Positions 32,331 to 43,800 of a stretch of 64,000 nucleotides of DNA are shown in pieces (positions within the stretch are counted from its first letter, which is position 1; the number at the start of each line of letters is the position of its first letter). Both the position numbers and the translations under genes were made by a program. This stretch comes from Cyprinodon diabolis (taxonomy: Eukaryota; Chordata; Actinopteri; Cyprinodontiformes; Cyprinodontidae), in the NCBI GenBank assembly GCA_030533445.1, contig CM060070.1, forward strand, positions 28,730,501 to 28,794,500, written 5' to 3'. The notes beneath the pieces are model-generated. The model was not told the origin of the DNA, ran no database searches, and was given only the letters and a program-made list of their open reading frames with translations.

Positions 32331-33885
32331 TATAACTCTGAGCTTCAATTTGGTGTTTTCATCATTGTTGGGGATTTTAACCAGGCTAACTTGAAGACTG
32401 TTCTCCATCATTTCTACCAACATGTGGACTTTGCAGCGCGGGGTGAAAACACTTTAGACCTAGTTTACTCTAACATCAAAGATGCATTCAGAGCAGCACC
32501 CCGCCCCAACCTTGGGTTATCAGATCACCTTCCTGTCATGTTAATTCCTGCATACAGGCCCCAGCTAATCAGGGCTAAACCGACAGTCAGAGAAATGAGT
32601 ATGCCATGACTGTGTCAACCTACATCAACAAATGCATTGAAGACGTCAGCATCACAAATAACATCACCACCCGAGAAAACCAATGACCCTGGATGAATGG
32701 AGAGGTTCAAAATCGCTAAAAGCACATTTCAAGTCTGGTGATAAAGAGGTTCTGAGAACAGCTTATGCCAACTTGAACGATGCCATCAGATCAGTGAAGC
32801 AGAAGCACAGCCAGAAAATCGAGGATCTTTTCCATGACGCCAGCAACACCAGGAGGATGTACCAAGGCCTAGGGGTTATCACAGTATACAACACACCCTC
32901 CTACCCGGTAGATGCAGCAAACGCTGACTTCCTAAATGAACTAAACAACTTCTTTGGAAGATTTGAGGCACTAAACAGCACTTCAGCAGTGAAAGCTGTT
33001 CTACGCCATGGGGAGGAAGTTCTCAAACTGGATGTAGTTGAAGTGAGGAAAACTCTGAGGAGAGTCAACCCAAGAAAGGCCCCAGGCCCCGATAACATAC
33101 CCGGGCGGGTGTAAAAGGAGTGTACAGGTCAGCTGGCTGGTGTCAGCACAGACATCTTTAACACCTTGCTGCGCCCACCCATAGTGCCAGCATGCTCGAA
33201 GTCTTCATCATCGGTCCCAAAAAAGCCACATCATTCAATGACTACCTGCCTGTCACACTGGCTCCCATCATGATGAAGTGCTTCAAAAGACTGGTTAGAG
33301 AACACATCGTCTCCAGTCTCCCCCCAACATTCGACCCGTTCCAGTTCGCCTACCAATTAAACTACTCTACTGAAGATGCCATCTCCTCTGCCGCAGACTG
33401 TTGCGCCGCAGACTGTTGAGAAGCGTGGTTATAACTGCAGAGAAGATCATTCGGGCCCCTCTTCCCTCCATAAAAGACATTTTATCCCAGCGCTGCATGT
33501 CCCAAGCCCATAACATCATTAATGACCCCTCACACCCCCACCATGGACTGTTCTCCCTGCTGCCCTCTAGGTTGTGCAGCAGTTCAAACAGATTAGGAAA
33601 CAGCTTCTCCCCCATCACCATCAGACCGCTGAACTTTAAAAAAAAATAAGGTCACAGACTGTGCATCAAACTGACAACACCAAACCAAAAAACTGCATAA
33701 TTGTACCATATATATACATTGCCCAGAACTTCCACATCAATGTGTTTTTTTGCACCATGTTTTTTCTCCCACAATGTATACATTTGATCACTGCTGCACT
33801 TTAAGAAAAAGAAATGTCATGAGAGCTGTACAAAACAATGTGTATGACAATAAAAGTTGTCTATGTCTAAAAAAGTCTAAGTGTC
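32331..33885 (+). mobile_element. Degraded non-LTR retrotransposon (LINE)
   Basis: Separate plus-strand frames encode the end of an AP-endonuclease domain (GENTLDLVYSNIKDAFRAAP, then LSDHLPVML) and the start of a reverse transcriptase (RKAPGPDNIPGRV, then [20 protein letters not shown] and [17 protein letters not shown]). A short C-terminal piece, DPSHPHHGLFSLLPSR, follows. Frameshifts and stops separate these, and the region with the catalytic YxDD is deleted. It ends in a GACAATAAAAGTTGTCT-type tail. A 3' fragment of the same kind lies at 60150-60540. Confidence 0.8.
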
Positions 33886-34106
33886 ACCTCCTGAATAAGA
33901 TCGAAGTAATAATTTGATTTAAAGAAAAAAGTCTGCTCAAAAAAACAAAATTTCCAAGACAAGTGTTCCTGTATTTTTTACTGTCCAATTATTAACTATA
34001 GATAAATATCTTCACTCTGACTTAACATAATATTTCTAAAATAATTTTAGTAAACGTGTGTTTCCAATATCTTCTTTAATTTATGATGGCTGCCTTCACA
34101 TCTTAT

Positions 34107-34108
<2 letters not shown>

Positions 34109-34148
<40 letters not shown>
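34109..34148. repeat. (TA)n microsatellite at a Tc1 insertion site
   Basis: About 40 bp of alternating TA ends immediately before the Tc1/mariner element and resumes after it (35397-35411). The element inserts at TA dinucleotides. Confidence 0.9.
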
Positions 34149-34151
<3 letters not shown>

Positions 34152-35396
34152 TATATTGCCAAAAGTATTTGCTCACCCATCCAAATTATTGGAATCAGGT
34201 GTTCCAATCACTTCCATGGCCACAGGTGTATAAATTCAAGCACCTAGGCATGCAGACTGTTTTTACAAACATTTGTGAAAGAATGGGTCGCTCTCAGGAG
34301 CTCAGTGAATTCCAGCGTGGAACTGTGATAGGATGCCACCTGTGCAACAAATCCAGTCGTGAAATTTCCTCGCTCCTAAATATTCCACAGTCAACTGTCA
34401 GCTGTATTATAAGAAAATGGAAGTGTTTGGGAACGACAGCAACTCAGCCACGAAGTGGTAGGCCACGTAAACTGACGGAGCGGGGTCAGCGGATGCTGAA
34501 GCGCATAGTGCGAAGAGGTCGCCAACTTTCTGCAGAGTCAATCACTACAGACCTCCAAACTTCATGTGGCCTTCAGATTAGCTCAAGAACAGTGCGCAGA
34601 GAGCTTCATGGAATGGGTTTCCATGGTCGAGCAGCTGCATCCAAGCCATACATAACCAAGTGCAATGCAAAGCGTCGGATGCGGTGGTGTAAAGCACGCC
34701 GCCACTGGACTCTAGAGCAGTGGAGACGCGTTCTCTGGAGTGACGAATCGCGCTTCTCCATCTGGCAATCTGATGGACGGGTCTGGGTTTGGCGGTTGCC
34801 AGGAGAACGGTACTTGTCTGACTGCATTGTGCCAAGTGTAAAGTTTGGTGGAGGGGGGATTATGGTGTGGGGTTGTTTTTCAGGAGCTGGGCTTGGCCCC
34901 TTAGTTCCAGTGAAAGGAACTCTGAATGCTTCAGCATACCAAGACATTTTGGACAATTCCATGCTCCCAACTTTGTGGGAACAGTTTGGAGCTGGCCCCT
35001 TCCTCTTCCAACATGACTGTGCACCAGTGCACAAAGCAAGGTCCATAAAGACATGGATGACAGAGTCTGGTGTGGATGAACTTGACTGGCCTGCACAGAG
35101 TCCTGACCTCAACCCGATAGAACACCTTTGGGATGAATTAGAGCGGAGACTGAGAGCCAGGCCTTCTCGTCCAACATCAGTGTGCGACCTCACAAATGCG
35201 CTTCTGGAAGAATGGTCAAAAATTCCCATAAACACACTCCTAAACCTTGTGGACAGCCTTCCCAGAAGAGTTGAAGCTGTTCTAGCTGCAAAGGGTGGAC
35301 CGACGTCATATTGAACCCTATGGATTAGGAACGGGATGTCACTTAAGCTCATATGTGAGTCAAGGCAGGTGAGCAAATACTTTTGGCAATATAGTG
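34149..35396 (+). mobile_element. Tc1/mariner transposon, apparently intact, 1248 bp
   Basis: The terminal inverted repeats read CACTATATTGCCAAAAGTAT at the left, and its reverse complement ends at 35396. TA lies on both sides. A single uninterrupted frame encodes the transposase. The element sits between the XCR1-like and FYCO1 genes, in a microsatellite. Confidence 0.9.
34247..35314 (+). CDS. Tc1-like DDE transposase
   Basis: Cut-and-paste transposase that binds the element's inverted repeats. The open frame starts at 34058, outside the element. The natural start is probably the Met of MQTVFTN (near 34250) or [13 protein letters not shown] (34283). The N-terminal half has paired helix-turn-helix motifs ([18 protein letters not shown]) and the linker RSGRPRKLT, resembling the GRPR motif. 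Catalytic residues are recognisable: Asp in LWSDESRF, Asp in FQHDCAPVH and Glu in [16 protein letters not shown]. It has no stop or frameshift and is near full family length (about 340-350 residues). The 256-codon minus-strand frame over it is antisense noise. Confidence 0.9.
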   Translation, partial: GMQTVFTNICERMGRSQELSEFQRGTVIGCHLCNKSSREISSLLNIPQSTVSCIIRKWKCLGTTATQPRSGRPRKLTERGQRMLKRIVRRGRQLSAESITTDLQTSCGLQISSRTVRRELHGMGFHGRAAASKPYITKCNAKRRMRWCKARRHWTLEQWRRVLWSDESRFSIWQSDGRVWVWRLPGERYLSDCIVPSVKFGGGGIMVWGCFSGAGLGPLVPVKGTLNASAYQDILDNSMLPTLWEQFGAGPFLFQHDCAPVHKARSIKTWMTESGVDELDWPAQSPDLNPIEHLWDELERRLRARPSRPTSVCDLTNALLEEWSKIPINTLLNLVDSLPRRVEAVLAAKGGPTSY

Positions 35397-35447
35397 TATA
35401 TATATATATATTAATGAAGAACTGAAATAGACAAATACTATGAAAGT

Positions 35448-35471
35448 GGGGGGGGGGGGGGGGGGGGGGGG
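35448..35471. repeat. Poly-G run, 24 bp
   Basis: An uninterrupted run of G just downstream of the Tc1 element. Long homopolymers are also prone to sequencing or assembly error. Confidence 0.9.
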
Positions 35472-35499
35472 TTACAACTTAAAACAAAACAACATAAGA

Positions 35500-37834
35500 A
35501 TGCATGAATTTGACCTCTTTCTAGTTAAAGAAAAGTGGGGCATACAATGATGCGTCATTGATCACATGACTGCAGTGTTTACTGTGCTAAATCAACCAAA
35601 CACTCCATCTTTCAAAGCCCGCCCTTATTCCTCCTGATGATTGGTCAGATGGCTTCAAGAGACGATGCCATTGGACACTTACTGCTATCAATCACGTGGC
35701 TCTCAAGCTCTTTGACTGCTCAGGGCTCAACGTTATGGGTTTAACTCATATCTAAAAAAAAAGTAAGCAATTGTTTGCACTCTTCTGTTTTTAGTTTTTA
35801 TAAACAGTGTAGAATGAGATTATTTTACCTAAACAAAAACTGTGTGCTGATGTCACGGTTATTTTTGCGTTTTAACTGGATTTATTAAGCGTAATGTTAC
35901 AAAACCTTTGTGTAAGGAAGGACTATTGAACAGCTGTAAAAGTGTTTATGAGCTAAATTTACGGCTGTAGTTTTCCTATATTTGATTTGAGAATAATAAG
36001 AGATTAGATTTTAAACTCTAATCCCACGAAGTGTATTTTAAGTTGGGTTGTAAATTAAATAAAGTTTACTTTCGGTGAGCAATAACATTTGGGATTTTTT
36101 AGCTTTCTGCGTCGTTCAGTACGTTTTTTCTATTGTTTTATTTGGCTAAATATAATTAATTGACCGCTACTGGGATACATGTCAGGGTTAGAAATTATTT
36201 TACAGAATGTTTAGTCTTTCAAGATAAGTTTTGTCATTTTCGCAATTTTTTCAAATTCGTAGGGAGAAATGGCAGAATAAATTAAACAATAATGTATTAG
36301 GCATCTTCCGGCATTATTCAGCATGTTGTGGCTTAATAATAATTAAAAAAACTATAGGAATTGTGTCCCAATTTTCTGCAGCTACATGTAATGATGCACA
36401 CTTTGTATTTTTTGCTGCCCTTGTGATGCTATTTTATTTATTGTAAAGTCTTGAGTCTAACATTAAATGCTAAGGGTGTCATTATGCTGCTATTTTAAAG
36501 CTTAATACCAAACTCTGAATATTGGTTGTCAGTAAACTGAGGTAGGCATGACCTTACCACCATGATGGGTGAAATGAATGATATTGATTAGCTGGGACAG
36601 TTGAAATGGTAGAAGCAGGTAATGGATATTGACAAAAAGGAATAGCTATTGTTCAAAGTTCCCAGTTTGTGTCACTATCTGTCAGATGTGTTTATGGCTA
36701 AAGGAGTTATATCTGGTTCCAACAGACAAATAGCTTAAATATCTCTAGATGTTACAGCTGATTCTGGTTTTGATAGCCGTTGAATAAACAGTGGATCATG
36801 GTTTGTAACACATGGGACGGCATGGCCTCAGTCCAATCTGAAAGCTCATGCTGACCCACCCTTCCATTCCTGAAGGAAGGAACTGGAGGAGGGGCAAAAG
36901 ATAGCAGAAATGTATTTAATGAATGTAAAATGTTTACATTACATAGATATGCCTATGTGCTAAGGGTTGACCAAGTCCTTTGCTTCGATCTTGTCTATGA
37001 GGAGCTGCAGATTGATCTACTGCCAACTGCTAGAAATAACAGAATCTTTTGACTCCTCTTAAACATGCGTTACTCGTTTAACACAATATTTATTTAACAA
37101 CTCCAGCATAACACTTGTTTTCAATAGTACTGCCTATGATTGATTGTGGCGACTCTTATCGGTATAGGTAGGTTTAGAAATGTTTACAGAAAACTGAGCA
37201 AACGTCAGTACGCTTTCTACTGAACCACCTTTTATGGTTGCCTTGAGCTGGGTGACTGAAAATTTACATGGGTACAAGGAAGTTCACATTCTCCACTTCC
37301 ATAAGAAGTTAAACTGTCAACCAGATTTCAGTCTTGTTCTGTAATCTACATTATTTCCCCTCACCCGATTTCCGCCCACCTTTAATTGAAAGTAAAGATA
37401 AGGGAATACCCCAGTCGATCACAGAGCAGAGTCGTACAACCATGCTCAGTCACTCACACCTAAGGGCAATTGAAAGATGTCACTTACCCTGCTGTGGGAG
37501 GAAGTTGGACTATCATTAGAGATCATGCAAACTCCATTAAAAAAAAGACCAGGGATAAAAACTAGAAGATTCTAAAATAATAAAGATTGTTTTGCATTTA
37601 AACTTATAACTATTAGGCATTATCTGTACATTAGTTCTGTCTGGATTTCCCGAGAATGTTTTCTTTCTATGTCCTTATCTTCTTACATGTCTTTTAATTC
37701 ATCTTCTGTCCATGCAAGACTATGCTGGAAGTATTTGTGACAATATTTTATTTCACACTGATTGCGATTCTTTGACTCAGCTGATTGGATGCGACCCAGC
37801 TACTCCTAGTTGCCAGGGAGCAGGAAGAGCGGCC
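35500..37834 (+). promoter_or_regulatory. FYCO1 promoter and probable 5' untranslated exon(s)
   Basis: Upstream of the FYCO1 ATG the sequence holds GATTGGTCAG and CATTGGACA (CCAAT-type, either strand), a CACGTG E-box in AATCACGTGGCTC near 35690, and TCACATGAC near 35562. A donor-like AAAAAAGTAAGC occurs near 35757, so an untranslated first exon could end there, with the coding exon reached after an intron of about 2 kb. The start site is inferred and no TATA box is assigned. The remainder, 35.8-37.7 kb, is AT-rich intron-like DNA. Confidence 0.4.
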
Positions 37835-40800
37835 ATGGCAGTCGGGGAGAGCCAGCTCCAAAGGATTATCCGAGATCTGCACGGTATGTCAGCCTTTTTT
37901 CTAGATAGGTCTGTTATTGTATACATGTGTGAGTGCTACATTATGAACTATATGTGGTTAAGACTGAATAAATGAATTTAAGAACAGCTAAAGGAGTGAT
38001 TTTTAAAATTTAATCTTTCGTTCTGCAACTATAAACTTACAAGCATTTTCAATATTTAGAAAGAAAACAATTAAAGGTGATATTTGTATTGTAAATATTA
38101 ATGTAGCCTCTATCAGGAGCTGGAACGAGTGTGTGAAGATGCACCATTTAAGGGTCTCTGCTGTTTTTTAGGTGGTTTATTAAATGCATAAACTGTTCCT
38201 CTAAGTCCATCTTCTTCTCTTCTGATATGGCTGTATGTGAACTTTAGATGCTGTTGCAGAGCTCGCAAAAGAGTACAAGGAGTGTGGGGAGCCAATCACA
38301 GATGACAGCACCAGTCTGCACAAATTCTCCTATAAACTGGAGTATCTGCTACAGGTGGCTTTTACATTTACTGCTATTTCAGCCTTTAAATATGTTGGTC
38401 AATAGAAATTGCATCATTTATTTATTAGAAGCAAATGAGTGCTAGCCTTTTCTTGGCTTCTTGTGAAAAAGTATATCTTGAGTAATTTTTTAAAATTTTA
38501 ATCCTTTCAGTTTGACCAAAAGGAGAAAACCACTTTTCTGGGCACTAAGAAAGACTACTGGGATTACTTCACTGATTGTTTGGCAAAGATCAAAGGAGCC
38601 AATGATGGCATTCGTTTTGTGAAATCGATTTCTGAGGTGTGTCTGCTGTTTGTAATGTCACTATCATTATGAAACCCATTACACAATAATACTTTTTAAG
38701 ATTACCATCCATGTAGCTTCAGGTTCATTGTATTTTAAATTCTGTACTAAAATGCTCATATTTCTTTCGTATTTCATGTTGCTAACGGAAACACCATCTC
38801 TTTTTGATTCTGTAGCTGAAGACGTCTTTAGGAAAGGGACGAGCTTTCATCCGCTACTCCCTGGTTCATCAGCGATTGGCTGACACGCTGCAGCAGTGCC
38901 TGATGAACAAGAGAGTCACCAGGTATAACAGCCAGTGCATTTCCAGTTTTTTCTATGAATATGGATATAGTTGTGGTTTAACACCACATGTGCATTAGGG
39001 CTGAAATATTCAATTGAATTAATCACGATCAACTCGATATTGAAATGTTCAACATTTAATGAGGTTTAGAGGATTCAGAGGCTGAAACAGACCAATTGCT
39101 GAAAGAACTGCTGCTGAAAAAAACTGCACAGAGTAGGAATTAAACCAAAAATCAAGAAATATATTTATAAATTTTGCTTTTTAAAATAAAAGCCTGCCTA
39201 TTTTAGTAAGTATGATGTATCACGAATTTCTCAAGTGGCATAGTAATAGCTTCAGTGGGTTTAAGTCCTGTAAAATCTCCTATAGAAAAAATTTTGCAAT
39301 GCAAATTATTAATTTATTAATCAAAAAGCAACAGATTTATCAATTAGCAATATTATGGTTAGTTGCAGCTCTAATGTACATTAATGTATATATGTACATC
39401 TCTTTTATTCTGTCTGCATCTGACAAAATGTTAAAAAATTAAAACAGAAAAGCATTTTTTTTCTAAGTTGAAATTCTCTCAAAGTGAATTAACTGTGTCT
39501 TTTTTTTAACGCAGAACAATGTCGGTGTTCATTTGCTTTTTTCTTCCGTGTGTTTCGGTTTGCTTCTTCCCTTTGCTGGATTATGTTACTTATTTACAGA
39601 AGTATCCGTCTCAGAAAAAAAAAACCCCATAGTAGTACCACTACAGTAATTGTTAAAGAAAGTTTGTATTTTTTCTTACTTTAGTTTAACAAGCAAAATG
39701 AGTATTGTTTTAAAAATCGAGTGTATTATACCAACTTGGTTGCAGCATGCGGATGTACTAAGGTGAACAATGAGGTATCAGGACTGCGTTAAATTAACTT
39801 GTAACAGGGGTACGGGTTTCTGAAATAAGACTGAGGTCATTATGGGAGTATCTAGGACACAGGTGTCAAACTGGTTCCAGAAAGGGCCGTGTGGCTGCTG
39901 GTTTTCTTTCCACCCAAGCAGTAGCACACCAGACTCCATTCATCTCATCAAGGTGAGTCTAGTCTTAACCTGATGACTTGATGGGATGAATGGAGTCTGG
40001 TGTGCTACTGCTTGGGTGGAAAGAAAACCAGCAGCCACACGGCCCTTTCTGGAACTAGTTTGACACCCCTGATCTAGGATTTCAAACAATTCAATTTGAC
40101 AATATTGCGTCAAGTCTTTTAGTTCTTCTTCTGCAGTTACCAGAGCAGAGATGTTAAACAGCTGTCTTCAATTGCCAGTGTCCCGCAGCTTTTAGATTAG
40201 TCTCTGCCTAAACCCACCTGATTCCCATATCAGCTCATTTGCAGAGCTCTGCAGAACTTGACTGCATGTTAGTGAAGTAGTTTAGTCATTTGATTTGTGT
40301 GCATAGACCAGGCACACATGTTAAAGTAGCAGGACACAGGTCCTCATGGATTTGAGTTCTAGACCACTGAAATGCAATCTTTTCAGACCTACCCTTAACT
40401 TGGTAGGCAGATATACTTAGAATATTACAGTATTACTTTCTGGTGCAGTTCTAGACAAGCTACTTTTATTCAATTCAAAAATATGTTTTAATCCCAAAGG
40501 GAAATTAAGTGTTTAATTTGATTATTTTCATTAAATTTTAATTTGGAAATCAAGTCACATGACAATCTGGAGATTTACAGATAAAACAGTTTCCTTTAAT
40601 GCTACTCCCTGACTTTTCTACTCTGCTTCTTCATTCAGTGACTGGTACTATGCAAGAAGTCCCTTTTTGAAGCCACACCTTAGTGCTGACATAATAAATC
40701 ATCTGTACGAGCTCAACGAGGTGCAGTTTGATGTGGCTTCCAGAGGCCATGATCTTGATGCCTCCTGGCCAACATTTGCAAGGTAATAAAACAGGAAACT

Positions 40801-43800
40801 CTTAAATAGACATACTGATCACACAACATAAAATTTCTATGAACCACTGAGGTTTAACATAGCAGGATTTAGTAGTAGCAAATGCTTACATAATAATAGA
40901 TCTGTTGGATGATGTCTCTTTAATAAAATGCTGCTTGTTTGCCATGTTTTGGAAAGATTAAACAGACTTGATTAGAGACCACCAAAAAATCATTGAGGTG
41001 GTTTCCGTAAAAGACTTCCTTATTTTCCGATCAACAGGAGGACACTAGGAAATGCTAGTTCACCTGGCCACATGTGGAAACCACCAAGTCGCAGTTCCAG
41101 TATCAATAGTCTGGCCAGTTCTTACTCTCAGGTAATGAACATTTTTCCATTTACTAACAATATTATTTGAAATCAGAAAGTAATAAGTACTACTTATGCT
41201 TTTTTTTCTTCTACCCTTTAATCAAGCAGCAAGCGCCTGAGTGTGCCTCCAGCCCAGACTATGGGCATAGTTTATTGAATGATCTGAATGATTCCCTACC
41301 AGCCTGCATGGAAGATAGCAACACAGTTGAAGACCTTCGCTTGGAGCTCGATCAGTCTGAGCTAAAGCAAAGAGATCTCCTTGATAAGGTTCAGCAGCTT
41401 GGCGAGGAGTCTGCCGAGATGAAAGGAGTAATTGAAGAGCTTCAGAGTCAGCTCAATGTGTCGCTTGCCGCTCAAGAAGGGCACCTGCGCTTGCAGGAAG
41501 AACTCAGAGACTTGCAGGGGAGAGAAGTTGCTCTATCCCGCCAGGTGGAAGCTCTTAGAGCTGAGGAAAAGGCAAAGGAAACACAGCATGCCTCACTTCA
41601 GGAAAAGCTGGCTGCTGCCGAGCAAAAGAACATAGAGCTCATGGCCAAATTGGATGGGATTCTAGATGAGAAAGGCCAGCAGGCTGCCAGTTATTTTGAT
41701 TCAGCGCAGAAGATTCACGAGTTGTTAGACAAGTTAAAGGAGGCAGAGAAAGGGAAGATGGAAGCTTTAGCTGAGATGGAGGAGAACAGGAGACGGGTAG
41801 AGAGGCTGCAGGAGGAGTTAAGAGTCAGTGAGGGGAAGTGGAAGGAGAAGGAAACAAAGCTTGAGGTATTGCTGACTTCTTCTGAAGAGGACAAGGCCAA
41901 GTTGAAGGCAAAAGTGGAAGAACAGTCCAGTACTCTGGAAAAGCTTCAGGGGGACCTGGCGCTGAGAGAAACGGAGACGAGCAGTCTGCAGAGAGAGTTG
42001 GAGGACTTGAAAGGATCTCTAGAAAAGAAAGAACATGATTTAGAGGAGGTGAAGAGGAGGGCAAAGCAAGAAAAAGAAGAGATGCAGAAAATTTTAGATA
42101 ATTCAAAGGAGTCTGTAGAAGCTAAAGTTAATGAACTTTCTCTGCAGCTTACAAACAAAGAAGCAGAGCTAAGCTCCAGCAGTGAGACACTACAAAAGCT
42201 AGAAACCAAGAACAAAATGCTGATTACAGAAAGGGACGAACTGACTGCTAGCCTAGATCAGTACCAGGCAAAGATCAGAGAACAGGATTCTTTGGTGGAG
42301 GACTACCAGAGGAAATGTGCCAGCTTACAGGAAATAAAAGAGAAGCTGGTGAGCAGAAATGAGGAGCTGGAAAAGGAGATGGCAGAGAACAGAAAGGTGC
42401 TTGAGGCTGAACTGGTAGCTTTAAGAGCTTCTGAGAAACAGCTGCGAGGTCAGGTGGATGATGCCAAGATGACGGTGGATGAAAAAGAGAAATCTCTCCG
42501 AGAGGAGAACCGCAGTCTGGATGAGAGTCTGCAGCGGGCCACAATGGCTGCAAAACAATCAGAGAGTACAGCAAAGCGGCTGGAGCAGGAGAAACAGACT
42601 CTGAGGGAGGAGCAGGACGACTTAAAGGCAACACTAACTCGGTTAGAGATGGACTTGAAGAATGCTCACGTTCAGATCAAAGAACTGGAAAAAAACTTGG
42701 CTGCTTTAAACACTAAAGAGGTCAGTCTTCAAGAACAACTCAATACAAAAGAAGAGCAGATGGAAAACAAAGATAAGGAAGTTGTTAAATTGATGTCAAT
42801 GTTAAAGGAATTGGAGGCAAAGGAGAAAGAGACTGAGATAGCCAAAGCAAAGGCAGAAGCAACTTGTGTTAAACAGGCAGAACTGATAGAAAGGATAACA
42901 TCAGAGAAGCAGACAATGGAGACGTTACATCTAGAGAGGAGCTCAGCCCAAGCAAAGGAGAGCCAGGAACTGATTGCTAAGGTAAATGTAGTTGAAAGCC
43001 AGTTGGAAGTTAGAACAAAGGATGTCTCCAGGCTCCAGGAAGAAATCCTGGACCTGAAAGTGCAAGTGCAGAGATCTGAGGAGGAAAAACTGAAATCTCA
43101 AGCACAGCTGGAGTTGACAGAGGCCCAAAGAGAGGAGCTCAGGTCTCTTACTGAGCAGCTTAAATCCCAAGCAGAGGGACTGAACCAGAGGCACATGGCA
43201 GAGCTCCTGGACTGTAAAAAGAAAGAAGAGGCATTGGTTCACCAGTGTGATCGAGAAGTAGCTGCCTATGCAGAGTTATCTAATTCTTCTGCTGCCATTC
43301 GGGAAGAGCTTGCTGCCATCAAAGCAGAAAACGGCAAGCTGGCCTCAGAGAACACAGAGATCCGTGAGGCTTTGCACAGAGCAAACACAGAGATGGCAGA
43401 GCTGGGGATGACCATCTGTAAGCTGAACGCAGAGAGGGAAGAAGCAAGCGAACACTTAACAGCTGATGCTGCTAGGATTGAAGAGTTGGAGAAAGAAGTG
43501 GAACGGATTGAGAAGTGTGTGAACGACTTATGGAAGGAGAACAACCATTTACGGGAGGAGCTGACGCAGAAGGAGTCCCTGCCTGGGACTATTGAGGAGC
43601 TCCAAGAGGAGCTGGAAAAAGCCAAAAACCAAGTGCGCAGCGTTAAGGACTGCTGCCGAGAGGAGATGGATGCTGTCAAGTTCCAAATGAGCTCTGAGAC
43701 CATGAACCATCAGGTTCAAATAAAGGTGAGTTTAAGAAGACATGCTTCAAGATTATTAGCTGGGTTCATGCTAAATGTACGGATTAATGATGTCCTAAAA

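Noticed and set aside
34606..35376. 256-codon minus-strand frame
   Set aside because: Antisense shadow of the Tc1 transposase, which has clear motifs in the plus strand.
41715..43703. Several minus-strand Ser/Leu-rich frames
   Set aside because: Antisense shadows of the Glu/Lys-rich coiled-coil exon of fyco1.
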